Notes: generated from the sequence alone by a model not told the origin. Positions 1 to 7,701 are shown, numbered from the stretch's first letter. The stretch: DNA of 56,814 bases from Pseudomonadota bacterium (GCA_023460715.1 JAEWPH010000124.1:1-56814), one strand, 5' to 3'. A program made the numbers and translations.

Positions 1-63
1 GGGGGGGGGGGGGGGGGGGGGGCCGGCGGCGGGGCCCGGCGGGGGGGGGGGGCGGTGGCGGGG
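1..63. other. G-rich low-complexity contig edge
   Basis: The first 22 bases are all G, followed by a stretch made almost only of G and C up to the stop codon of the capsid gene. Nothing biological is recognisable. The abrupt homopolymer at the extreme end suggests a contig terminus or a poly-G sequencing artefact. The next phage gene expected here (terminase small subunit M in P2 order) is therefore missing. Confidence 0.7.
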
Positions 64-1068
64 TTACACCAGCTCGATGCCGTCGATGAGGGCGCCGCGG
101 CCGTAGTCTTCGACCACGTAGTCGTCGTTGGACGACTCGAAGTTCTGCACCGCATCGACCTCGGGCGCGTCCTTCACGTGGCGGCGGCGCGCGGCGATCT
201 GCCAGTAGATGGACAGGTTGGACAGCGTGGTGACGAGCACCTTGCCCTCGGGGAAGAAGGGCACCGTGACGGCACGCAGGCCGCCCACGCGCTTTTGCGA
301 GATGACCAGATCGGTGGCGAGCGTTTCGGTGGCGGGCTGCTCTTGGTTGACCAGCGGGAAGAACTTGTCATGCATGAGCCCGCGGCCGAGGATGGCGACG
401 AGGTCGGGGTCGCCGTGGTACCACGGGTCGAGCAGCTGAATGCTGTCGTACACGAGCGCGTCGAGGTTCTTGTACTCGGCGCTGGCGTCGCTGCCCACCT
501 TGATCTTGGCGGCGTCGGAGCCCATGACGCGGGCGGCGGCCTTGTCGCGGTACTTCTGCAGCCAGCCCTTGTTCACGTCTTGCAGCAGGGGGTGGGCGGC
601 GAGGTTGGTGTCGGGCTCGATGGAGACGCCGTTGAAGCCGATGGTCATGCGGTCGAGCGCCTGGCGCTTGATGATCGCGTCGCGGATGAGCGTCTGGAAG
701 TCGGGGCGGTGCGCCCAGGCGTCGAGCAGGCGGTAGGTGAACTGCGTGTCGAAGTTGGTCTGCACGCAGGCGTAGCCGTCGGTTTCGGTGGATTCGACGT
801 TGCGCGGCTTGCGGACCTTGCCGGCGGCGGTGTTGGTGCGGCTGGCAATGGGGCCGGTGACGCCCACGCCCACCTTGTCGCCGGCCTGGTCATCCACGCC
901 GATGATGTTGATGGAGGCCAGGAACGCGGACGATTCCTGCATGCGGCTTTCGAGCTTTTGCTGCACCACGGGCGCCACGCTGAAGGCCGTGGCGGCCGAG
1001 GCCACGCCGTTGAGGGTGGCCAGGTGCTCGGTGAACTTGTTGAACTTGATGCGGGTTGCGTTCTTCAT
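64..1068 (-). CDS. N: P2-like phage major capsid protein (gpN)
   Basis: This 334-residue protein matches the P2 gpN major capsid family, which builds the T=4 or T=7 icosahedral head of P2/P4-like phages. The N-terminus starts MKNATRIKFNKFTEHLA, the middle carries the ITNxKxR-like region RKPRNVESTETDGYACVQ, and the C-terminus ends YGRGALIDGIELV, all typical of this family and close to its usual length (about 340-360). I chose the ATG at 1068 because the longer upstream reading frame runs back through the scaffold gene in the wrong frame. It lies 65 bp downstream of the scaffold gene on the same strand, the conserved O-N order. In P2 the N-terminus is trimmed by the gpO protease during assembly. 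Its 3' end sits directly on the low-complexity window edge. Confidence 0.9.
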   Translation of the reverse strand: MKNATRIKFNKFTEHLATLNGVASAATAFSVAPVVQQKLESRMQESSAFLASINIIGVDDQAGDKVGVGVTGPIASRTNTAAGKVRKPRNVESTETDGYACVQTNFDTQFTYRLLDAWAHRPDFQTLIRDAIIKRQALDRMTIGFNGVSIEPDTNLAAHPLLQDVNKGWLQKYRDKAAARVMGSDAAKIKVGSDASAEYKNLDALVYDSIQLLDPWYHGDPDLVAILGRGLMHDKFFPLVNQEQPATETLATDLVISQKRVGGLRAVTVPFFPEGKVLVTTLSNLSIYWQIAARRRHVKDAPEVDAVQNFESSNDDYVVEDYGRGALIDGIELV

Positions 1069-1133
1069 GGTGGTGCTGGGTGGTCGGTGGTGGTTGCGTT
1101 GGGTGGGCGGGCCGGGCGGTGGAGCGGGGGCGG

Positions 1134-1988
1134 TCAGCAGTCGGTGATGGCGTCGCCCGTGCCGCCGTCGGCCTCGGGGCGGCGCGTGCCGGCGGGCTTG
1201 CCGTCGATGGCTGCGAACTTCTGGCGCAGGGCCTTCACCTCGTCGGCCAGGGCCTGGGCGGTGTCGTTGGCCTGCTGGATCTGCGCGGCGGTGCTGTCGG
1301 CGTGCGCCTTGAAGGCTTCGCCCAGGCCGCCCAGGGTGTCGGCCACGGCGGCGAAGCGGGCGTCGTCGCCTTCGCCCTTGCGCTTGAAGAGGGCCAGGGC
1401 GTTTGCCAGGGTGGAGCGGAATTTGGCGGCGGCGCCGTCGCTGTCTGCGTCGTCGCCGTCTTCCATCTCCAGCGTGAACTCTTGCGCGGCGGTGACCACG
1501 TTGTCGGGGTCGGTCTTGCGCTTGGTCCACGGGTTGGCGTCGGGGTGCTTGGCGGCGAACTCCAGCGCCTCGGTGCCCAGGCTGGCGGGGTTGTCGGTGA
1601 CGGCCAGGCCCACGAGGTACGCCTCGCCGGTGTCGGCGAATTCGGGATTGATCTCGATGGAGGTGTAGAGCTTCTGGCCGGCCTTGTTCAACTCGATCAA
1701 TGCCGGGTTGGGCGAGAGCTGGGCGAAGAGAGCGAGCTTTTTCTTGCCGCCGATTTCCACCTCTTCGGTCTTGACGGCCTGCACGTCGCCATAGGCGCGG
1801 AAAGGGCCGTCAGGCAGCACGCCCTTGATGTGCTCCAGGCTGATGCGGGCGCTGTACGTGTTGCGGTCGTAGCTGGCGGCCATCTGCTCCAGGTGGGCGC
1901 GTTCGATCTTGCGGCCGTCGGTGGTGGCGCCTTCCACGGCGACGCGGAAGAAGCGGGACAGCTTGGCGGGTTTGGTGGCTTTGCTCAT
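1134..1988 (-). CDS. O: P2-like capsid scaffolding protein / protease (gpO)
   Basis: The 284-residue product is the P2 gpO family capsid scaffold, a fusion of an N-terminal serine protease and a C-terminal scaffolding helix. It begins MSKATKPAKLSRFFRVAVEG and contains the family stretches ISLEHIKGV (about residues 50-58) and LYTSIEINPEFADTGEAYL in the protease half. The C-terminal third is charged, glutamine-rich and predicted helical, with coiled-coil character around residues 215-265. P2 gpO is also 284 residues. The ATG at 1988 is chosen because the protein then starts exactly like the family; a longer frame adds unrelated residues. It is divergent from the terminase gene and upstream of the capsid gene, the standard P2 arrangement. 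Confidence 0.9.
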   Translation of the reverse strand: MSKATKPAKLSRFFRVAVEGATTDGRKIERAHLEQMAASYDRNTYSARISLEHIKGVLPDGPFRAYGDVQAVKTEEVEIGGKKKLALFAQLSPNPALIELNKAGQKLYTSIEINPEFADTGEAYLVGLAVTDNPASLGTEALEFAAKHPDANPWTKRKTDPDNVVTAAQEFTLEMEDGDDADSDGAAAKFRSTLANALALFKRKGEGDDARFAAVADTLGGLGEAFKAHADSTAAQIQQANDTAQALADEVKALRQKFAAIDGKPAGTRRPEADGGTGDAITDC

Positions 1989-2149
1989 GGCGGTGTGTGG
2001 CGTGGTTGAAGGGCTCGGTACCGTGCGGTGATTGAGAGCCTTCATGGTCGCGCCGACACATCGCGCGCTCAACGCTTGGCGCGTGTGGCGGTGGTGGGTA
2101 CGGATGGGAAGGGTGGAGAGAAGCGGGGCCGGCCGGCACGCTTGCAGCC
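1989..2149. promoter_or_regulatory. Divergent phage late-promoter region (O leftward, P rightward)
   Basis: In P2-like phages this interval holds the divergent late promoters for the capsid and terminase/portal operons, activated by the zinc-finger protein Ogr. I see an imperfect dyad, CACATCGCGC at 2057-2066 against GCGCGTGTG at 2079-2087, which could be an activator site. I do not see a convincing copy of the classical P2 late-promoter motif, so the assignment rests mainly on gene order. Confidence 0.35.
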
Positions 2150-4012
2150 ATGCCGAAGAAACCAACCACTACGCGCGAGGCTGCGCGTTCCACTGACAAA
2201 GCACAGGCCGCCACTGCGATGGGTGCCGGCTTTTCACCGCTGCCTGTGGCGGTGGCCGGCCAGATTGCCACGCTGGGCGGCGATGCGCAAGCCCGCATCA
2301 CGGCCCGCTTCATGTTCTTTCAGGGCTGGAAGTGCAAGCTGATCGGCGAGCACCTGGGCATTCCGCCATCCACCGTGTACGGCTGGAAGGACGCCGAGCG
2401 ATGGGAGGAAGCGAAGCCGCTGGACCGGGTGAATGGCGCGATCGAGATGCGCATGGTGCAGCTGGTGCTGAAGGACCAGAAGACGGGCGGCGACTTCAAG
2501 GAGATCGACCTGCTGGGCCGGCAGCTGGAGCGCACGGCGCGCGTGGAGCGCTACCAGAGCACGGGCAAGGAGGGCGACTTGAACCCCAACATTGCCGCGC
2601 GCAACGCGGCGCCCAAGCGCACGCCGAAGCGCAACCACTTCACCGAAGAGCAGATCGAGAAGCTGCTGGAGATCTTCCACGAGCAGAACTTTGGGTATGC
2701 CGCGAAGTGGTGGGAGGCGCAGACGGAGCGCACGCGGCTGCTGCTGAAGTCGCGGCAGATCGGGGCCACCTGGTACTTTGCCCGCGAGGCGCTGATACGC
2801 GCCATCACGGAGGGGCGCAATCAGATTTTCCTGTCCGCATCGAAGGCGCAGGCGCACCAGTTCAAGACGTACATGCTGGCCTTTGCCGGGCTGGTGGGCG
2901 TGGAGCTGAGCGGCGACCCTATCGTGCTGTCGAACGGTGCGGAGCTGCACTTTCTGGGCACCAATGCGAAGACGGCGCAGGGGCGCAGTGGTGACTTCTA
3001 CTTCGACGAGTTCTTTTGGGTGTCGGGCTTTCGCCAGCTCAACAAGGTGGCCGCGGCCATGGCTACGCACAAGCATTGGCGCAAGACGTACTTCTCCACG
3101 CCTTCGGCCATGTCGCATGAGGCGTATCCGTTCTGGAACGGCACGGAGCGCAACAAGGGCCGCAGCAAGGGCGAGGCCATCACCATCGACGTGAGCCACG
3201 CAGCGCTGCGCGGCGGCATTCGTGGGGCGGACCGCAAGTGGCGCGACGTGGTGACGATCGAGGACGCCGCGCGACTGGGCTGAAACCTGTTCGACATCGA
3301 CGAGCTGCGGGAAGAGAGCAGCCCGGAAGAGTTCGCCAACCTGTACATGTGCGAGTTCATCGACGACAGCGCCAGCCTGTTCACGCTCAAGGAAATGCAG
3401 GGCTGCATGGTGGACAGCTGGGAGGCGTGGGCGGATTGCAAGCCGTTCGCCACGCGGCCGTATGCGCACTTTCCGGTGTGGGTGGGGTATGACCCATCGC
3501 ACACGGGCGATGCGGCGGCGCTGGTGGTGATTGCGCCGCCGCGTGCCCCGGGCGGCAAGTTCCGGCTGCTGCACCGGCAGCAGTTCAAGGGGGCGGACTT
3601 CGAGCAGCAGGCAGAGGCTATCCGCGCGATCACGCAGAAGTTCAACGTGACCTATATCGGCATCGACACGAGCGGACTGGGGCAGGGCGTCTATCAGAAC
3701 GTCATCAAGTTCTTTCCGCAGGCGCGGGCCTACCAGTACAGCGTGGAGGTGAAGAGCCGCCTGGTGCTGAAGGCCAAGCAGGTGATTGGCAAGGGCCGCT
3801 TTGAGATGGACAGCGGCTGCACGGACGTGGCCGCGGCGTTCATGGCCATCCGCAAGGTGCTGACGGCATCGCAGCGGCAGATCACCTACACCGCGGGCCG
3901 CAGCGACGAGGCCGGCCACGCGGATCTGGCCTGGGCGTGCATGCATGCCTTCGACAACGAATCTTTGGCCGGCGATGTGGCCGGCGGCAATTCTTCGATG
4001 GAGATTTTTTGA
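2150..4012 (+). pseudogene. P: P2-like terminase large (ATPase) subunit gpP, interrupted by an in-frame TGA
   Basis: The reading frame from the ATG at 2150 to the stop at 4010-4012 would encode 620 residues of the P2 gpP terminase large subunit, the packaging motor and nuclease. A helix-turn-helix-like start (residues 50-85, with GIPPSTVYGWK), a Walker A-like LLLKSRQIGATWYF (197-210) and a Walker B GDFYFDEFFW (281-290) lie before the break. The nuclease region VGYDPSHTGDAAALVVI lies after it. Codon 378 (3281-3283) is TGA in the context RLG-stop-NLFDID. Related proteins usually have a residue such as Cys between Gly and this LFDI motif, so a single base change from TGC, TGT or TGG explains it. 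Reading continues in frame for 242 codons, so the lesion is recent or a sequence error. It overlaps the portal gene by one base (TGATG). Confidence 0.85.
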
Positions 4013-5052
4013 TGCGCATGCGCAAGGCAGCAACAGCCCACCCCCGCCACACCCGTCAGCAAGACACGGCCTTGCAACGCCCCTCTGCCGGCGAGGTGCA
4101 GGCGTTCACCTTTGGCGAGCCGGAGCTGGTGCCCCACCGGAGCCTGCTCGATTACGTGGAGACGGCCTTCAATGGCAAGTGGTACGAGCCGCCGCTGCCG
4201 TTGGACGGCCTGGCCCGCGCGCTGCGCGCATCGCCGCACCATGGCAGCGCGATCTTCTTGAAGCGCAACCTGCTGGCGGCCAGCTTCATCCCGCACAAGC
4301 TGCTGTCGCACGCGACGTTCTGCGCGCTGGCGCTCGACTTTCTCACGCTGGGCAATGGCTACTTGGAGCGGGAGCGCTCCCCCTTTGGCACGGATCTGGG
4401 CCTGCGCCATTCGCTGGGCCTGTACACGCGGCGCGGCAAGGCAGGGCGCTATTTCTTCGTGCGGCATTGGGGCGAGGAACACGAGTTCGCTCCGGAATCG
4501 GTTTGGCAGGTGCGCGAGGACGATCTGGCCCAGGAGGTGTACGGCGTGCCGGAGTACCTGAGCGCGTTGCAGTCGGCCCACCTGAACGAGGCCGCCACGA
4601 TGTTCCGCCGCCGCTACTACGAGAACGGCAGCCATGCCGGCTTCATCATGTACCTGAGCGACGCCACGGTGAGCACCACCGACGTGGACACGCTGCGCGA
4701 GCAGCTGCGCAAGTCCAAGGGGCCGGGCAACTTCCGCAACCTGTTCCTGCACGCGCCTGGCGGCAAGGCGGACGGCTTGAAGCTGATCCCCATCAGCGAG
4801 ATCGCCGCCAAGGATGACTTCGCCGCCATCAAGAACACCAGCATGGCCGACGTGCTGGCCGCCCACCGCGTGCCGCCCGGCCTGCTGGGCATCATCCCCA
4901 ACAACACGGGAGGCTTCGGCAACGCCGGCGAGGCCCTGCAGGTCTTCATGGCCAACGAGATCGCGCCGATTCAGGCGCGGATGCGCGGGCTCAATGAGTG
5001 GATGGGGGTGGAGGTGGTGCGGTTCAAGCCACAGGCGGGCACCGCGGTGTAG
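4012..5052 (+). CDS. Q: P2-like phage portal protein (gpQ)
   Basis: The 346-residue product belongs to the P2 gpQ portal family, which forms the dodecameric channel at the capsid vertex where DNA enters. The family region FGEPELVPHRSLLDYVE lies near residues 28-44, and the strongly conserved VLAAHRVPPGLLGIIPNN lies near 282-299. The length matches P2 Q (344). I chose the ATG at 4012, which overlaps the terminase stop; the upstream extension is in another frame of the terminase gene. An inverted repeat CATCGGC/GCCGATG at 5055-5084 just after the stop could help terminate the P-Q transcript but lacks a T run. The 3' end faces the cos/accessory side of the phage map, as in P2. Confidence 0.9.
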   Translation: MRMRKAATAHPRHTRQQDTALQRPSAGEVQAFTFGEPELVPHRSLLDYVETAFNGKWYEPPLPLDGLARALRASPHHGSAIFLKRNLLAASFIPHKLLSHATFCALALDFLTLGNGYLERERSPFGTDLGLRHSLGLYTRRGKAGRYFFVRHWGEEHEFAPESVWQVREDDLAQEVYGVPEYLSALQSAHLNEAATMFRRRYYENGSHAGFIMYLSDATVSTTDVDTLREQLRKSKGPGNFRNLFLHAPGGKADGLKLIPISEIAAKDDFAAIKNTSMADVLAAHRVPPGLLGIIPNNTGGFGNAGEALQVFMANEIAPIQARMRGLNEWMGVEVVRFKPQAGTAV

Positions 5053-5252
5053 CCCATCGGCGCACGGCCGACGGGAAGCCGATGAGCCGGTCCGCAGTCC
5101 ACCTGTCCAACGTCGTTGTTTAATGGTGGCCTACCAGCTCGCAGAATTCTTGAATCAAAGAATCATCGACCGTCCCGGAGAAACTGGCGTGACCGTCAGC
5201 AAGATGTTATTGCGGACTTGGCATCAGATTTCTTTGGCCGAATCCAACCTAA

Positions 5253-7058
5253 TCATCCCCCGACCTTTGCTGAATGGTAGCTTAGCACTGCGCAGATGTT
5301 AGTCAGCAGAGGGTGAAACCCGGTCCAATCAATTTCCGCGGCTCTCTTTTCCACAATGTCGTAAGCGAAGTCCGATTTCCCTGAAAATGATGAGTCATTA
5401 TCATTTGAGAAAATAAGTTGCTTCCCATTTATGTGTGTTGGAATGTCTTTGCTTGCGAACAAATCTTCTATTGAAGTCTCTTGGTTAGTTGCTCTCGGAA
5501 TTGGCACAAGATAGAGATTGCCGAAAACATTGACGAATGCCTCATCTCCGGTAATGCGTTTAAGCTTGGGGTTTGAGTTCTCAACTGCCGTACTGAAAAC
5601 TTTTTTACCCGCTGCATCGTTGTCTACGATTATTATTACAGGATGGGTGCCAGGTTGAGCCTTAAATTTTTTATGCTCGGATTTGTAGCCCGCAATTATG
5701 TTTTTTAAATTATCCGCACCTCCGCTTCCTGCGCCGAGTATGGAAACGGTCGAAAAGTTTGGTAGATAAACTTGATCTTTCTTTTTATGTTTCCGGTCGT
5801 ATCTCATAAATGAGAATGACAGAATATCTTGACCGTTTTCTGCCTTTTTTATCAACTGAGGGAAAAGGTGTTTGCATTGGTGAGCTGCGTTCCCGATGTA
5901 GACATTGTCAGTCTTTCCTTCGCAGATTATAAGAGGTGTCGTGTTGCAATAGAATTTGGTGTAAAACAAAAATCGCCGAAATATTTGCAACTTTTTATTT
6001 GGGCTTTTTTCGTTAAGGGAGTGCGCTGGATAGTTTTGCGGATTTCTTCTCAGATCGGATAAGAATACATTGTCTACAGCGTGTATGAAACCTAACATGC
6101 CATGAAGTTTTGCTACGGTTCCTTCTTCTTCGCGGCTAACCAGTTTCCCATCAGGAAGTCTTATGTGCCTTTTTATTGTGTATTTTCCATGGTTCACTAT
6201 GGCGAAGACGTAGGCTCTAACTAGTCGTCGATACTCTGCAGGGATGTTGACTTTCTTGTTTACTATTAAACCCGTTACTTGCTGCCTGGATGTCCTGTAC
6301 TGCATGCGGGTTTTCTTGGTATTTATGTCAAAGCCAGATTTCTTAATTAGTCTGATGAGCTCTGATCCAACTTGCCAACTATCTTTATCCGCCTCGCATT
6401 GAATTGCAATCTGTTCTGGAAAAACCTTCTGATTTGTCGAGAAGGTTAGGTCGTCTGCGTATCTTGTATATGTGCAACCTTGCTCCTTTGCCAGGCGAAC
6501 TAAATGGGAGTCCATGATTCCGGCTATCAGGTTGGATATTGAGGGGGAGCTTGGCGCCCCTTGGGGGAGAACCGTTTCATGGCAGGCGATGTGCGCAATG
6601 GTGGTCGCCACCTCTGGGCTGAGATTAAACCGTTGGTCGTTGATAAGCAGCCCGCGAATGCGCTTTGCTGTTATTGTCGGAAAAAAGTCAGCTAGATCTA
6701 AGTTAAATACAAATCGTCTATTTCTATGGCACTTTGCATTTGTAATAATGCTTCTTTGAGGACGGAAGCCGTGCGCAGCTTGGTTCTTCCTGCCACCTGA
6801 TGCTTCAATGTCCAGAACGCATTGGTCCAGAAGAGCGCCTAAGCGCTTTTGTAGCGACTTAAGTTCGTCGCACGGAGCATGGATGATTCGAGAGCCGCCG
6901 CTTCGTTTAGATATTTCAAAAGATTTATATTTTGAAATATCTGTTCTGTGATAGAGCAGATAGGTTAGCTGGCGATGCTCAATCTCCAGTAATTTCGCGA
7001 GACCGGCCCTAGTCTTCGCGGCTTGGAGACGCTGTATAGCGGTCAATGTGAGCTGCAT
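5253..7058 (-). CDS. Retron reverse transcriptase fused to a C-terminal TOPRIM domain (Ec67-like)
   Basis: This 601-residue protein is a retron-type reverse transcriptase with a C-terminal TOPRIM nuclease-like domain. RT motifs in order: the N-terminal KRSGGSRIIHAP (51-62), NQAAHGF (92-98), the first catalytic Asp in NLDLADFFP (119-127), LPQGAPSSP (164-172), the active site YADD (200-203) and the retron-typical VTGLIVN (261-267). The TOPRIM domain shows IICEGKTD (377-384, catalytic Glu380) and IIIVDNDAAG (475-484, Asp479 and Asp481). This architecture is that of retron Ec67, an anti-phage toxin/antitoxin-like system in which the RT makes msDNA and the TOPRIM domain is the presumed effector. 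I start at the ATG at 7058 because the earlier GTGs (7094, 7082) lie inside the msr-msd RNA. No strong ribosome site is visible. The gene is far more AT-rich than its neighbours, a sign of transfer. Confidence 0.92.
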   Translation of the reverse strand: MQLTLTAIQRLQAAKTRAGLAKLLEIEHRQLTYLLYHRTDISKYKSFEISKRSGGSRIIHAPCDELKSLQKRLGALLDQCVLDIEASGGRKNQAAHGFRPQRSIITNAKCHRNRRFVFNLDLADFFPTITAKRIRGLLINDQRFNLSPEVATTIAHIACHETVLPQGAPSSPSISNLIAGIMDSHLVRLAKEQGCTYTRYADDLTFSTNQKVFPEQIAIQCEADKDSWQVGSELIRLIKKSGFDINTKKTRMQYRTSRQQVTGLIVNKKVNIPAEYRRLVRAYVFAIVNHGKYTIKRHIRLPDGKLVSREEEGTVAKLHGMLGFIHAVDNVFLSDLRRNPQNYPAHSLNEKSPNKKLQIFRRFLFYTKFYCNTTPLIICEGKTDNVYIGNAAHQCKHLFPQLIKKAENGQDILSFSFMRYDRKHKKKDQVYLPNFSTVSILGAGSGGADNLKNIIAGYKSEHKKFKAQPGTHPVIIIVDNDAAGKKVFSTAVENSNPKLKRITGDEAFVNVFGNLYLVPIPRATNQETSIEDLFASKDIPTHINGKQLIFSNDNDSSFSGKSDFAYDIVEKRAAEIDWTGFHPLLTNICAVLSYHSAKVGG

Positions 7059-7067
7059 CTTTAAAGG

Positions 7068-7206
7068 TGGTCTCGCAGGCACTCCATTGCACACCGCACG
7101 CTATCACGAGTAATAGTGCGTGCCGCTCCGAGTGGTAAGGGGCATAGCTCCTCACATTTTTGTCAAGTGCCGCGATCACACGGCATAAAGTCTGCCTGCG
7201 AGACCA
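7068..7206 (-). ncRNA. Retron msr-msd non-coding RNA
   Basis: Two perfect 14-bp inverted repeats, 7068-7081 and 7193-7206, are the a2 and a1 arms that close every retron RNA. Inside, on the minus strand, are a TGCCG/CGGCA hairpin (7168-7185), a second msr hairpin with an AAAA loop (7150-7167, one mismatch) and a long msd hairpin (stem GCACGC 7096-7101 with 7118-7123, bulge 7116-7117, then TAT/ATA). The predicted branching guanosine is the 15th base, at 7192, in the context GGCAGA. As I remember Ec67, it also branches at G15 in the same context, and its RNA also ends GGAGTGCCTGC before the a2 arm. msDNA would then begin near 7083 with TCCATTGCACA and run about 60-70 nt. The RT start codon lies 10 nt beyond the a2 arm. 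Confidence 0.9.
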
Positions 7207-7211
7207 GGACC

Positions 7212-7240
7212 AGTGTAGCAATTTGCATCAAAGCGCGCAA
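7212..7240 (-). promoter_or_regulatory. Probable promoter of the retron
   Basis: On the minus strand a -10-like TACACT (7217-7212) is preceded after 17 bp by TTGCGC (7240-7235). The transcription start predicted about 6-7 nt after the -10 box falls at 7204-7206, the first base of the a1 arm. The -35 match is weak, but the position fits a transcript beginning with the retron RNA. Confidence 0.55.
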
Positions 7241-7278
7241 AAAGATACATGCGATGTCTGGCAATGGTCGCGGCGCGC

Positions 7279-7300
7279 GCCATCGCCCCCGCCGCGCCCC
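7279..7300 (-). other. Candidate phage cos site
   Basis: The minus strand of 7287-7298 reads GGCGCGGCGGGG, one base different from the GGCGAGGCGGGG core that I remember for the cohesive end of P2-like phages. It lies in an extremely G+C-rich patch (7270-7305) between the retron and host DNA, on the side of gene Q where cos is expected. The match is short and the patch is compositionally biased, so this is only a candidate. Confidence 0.3.
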
Positions 7301-7520
7301 CGCGCTTCGTGTGTCGAAAATTACGAGTCTGTCGGGAGGCGGCGCGGTAGGCCCGGCGCGGCTTTGCGGTGGGTCGAATTGGGCCGTTTCTGTCCGGGAA
7401 ATTACGGATTTTTTAGGCCCGAAAAGGCGCCTGAGAGTTCGACTCAAGGAGTTGGCCTACACGTTGGCCTACAGAGGGGCGAGAATGGGCCTGCAGGCCG
7501 CGCCAATCCTAGGAATGCTG

Positions 7521-7538
7521 GTTCCTCCGTTTCCGCCA
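7521..7538 (+). other. Possible prophage attachment site (3' fragment of a tRNA-Ser-like gene)
   Basis: GTTCCTCCGTTTCCGCCA looks like the T-arm/acceptor end of a bacterial tRNA-Ser, which commonly finishes ...TTCCGCCA. No 5' part of a tRNA can be folded upstream. It is followed at once by a strong terminator, as tRNA genes are. P2-like and many other prophages integrate at tRNA 3' ends and leave such a fragment at one junction. A 12-bp tandem repeat (GTTGGCCTACAC then GTTGGCCTACAG, 7451-7474) lies just upstream. From here rightward all genes look chromosomal. Confidence 0.4.
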
Positions 7539-7542
7539 AAAC

Positions 7543-7577
7543 GAAAAAGCCCCAAGTGAATCGCTTGGGGCTTTTTT
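7543..7577. terminator. Bidirectional intrinsic terminator
   Basis: A perfect 10-bp stem, AAGCCCCAAG (7547-7556) with CTTGGGGCTT (7564-7573), has a 7-nt loop. It is flanked by A residues on the left and six T residues on the right, so it can stop transcription in either direction. It marks the likely prophage/host boundary. Confidence 0.85.
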
Positions 7578-7701
7578 CTTTGTGCCCTGCTGACCTCGGC
7601 TCGCACAAGGGGCCGTGCTTGGCCTCAGCTGCAGCCGCTTTTCGGCGGCTCTGAAACCGTTGTTCACAGACCGGCTAAGCCGGCAGTGCGCGTGGCAATG
7701 T

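Noticed and set aside
64..1668. Long plus-strand ORFs across the capsid and scaffold genes
   Set aside because: They are valine/glycine/leucine-rich shadows of the minus-strand phage genes, whose products are clearly recognised.
3281..3283. Selenocysteine at the in-frame TGA of the terminase gene
   Set aside because: The surrounding protein is a phage ATPase with no redox role, and no SECIS-type hairpin is evident directly downstream. A point mutation or base error is simpler.
5122..5302. Small ORF of 59 codons (MVAYQLAEFLNQR...) between gene Q and the retron
   Set aside because: It has no ribosome site, overlaps the 3' end of the RT gene on the other strand and matches nothing I know. It may be a phage remnant but cannot be supported as a gene.
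7426..7450. tRNA T-arm-like GAGTTCGACTC
   Set aside because: Only three base pairs support the stem and no acceptor, anticodon or D arm can be placed around it.
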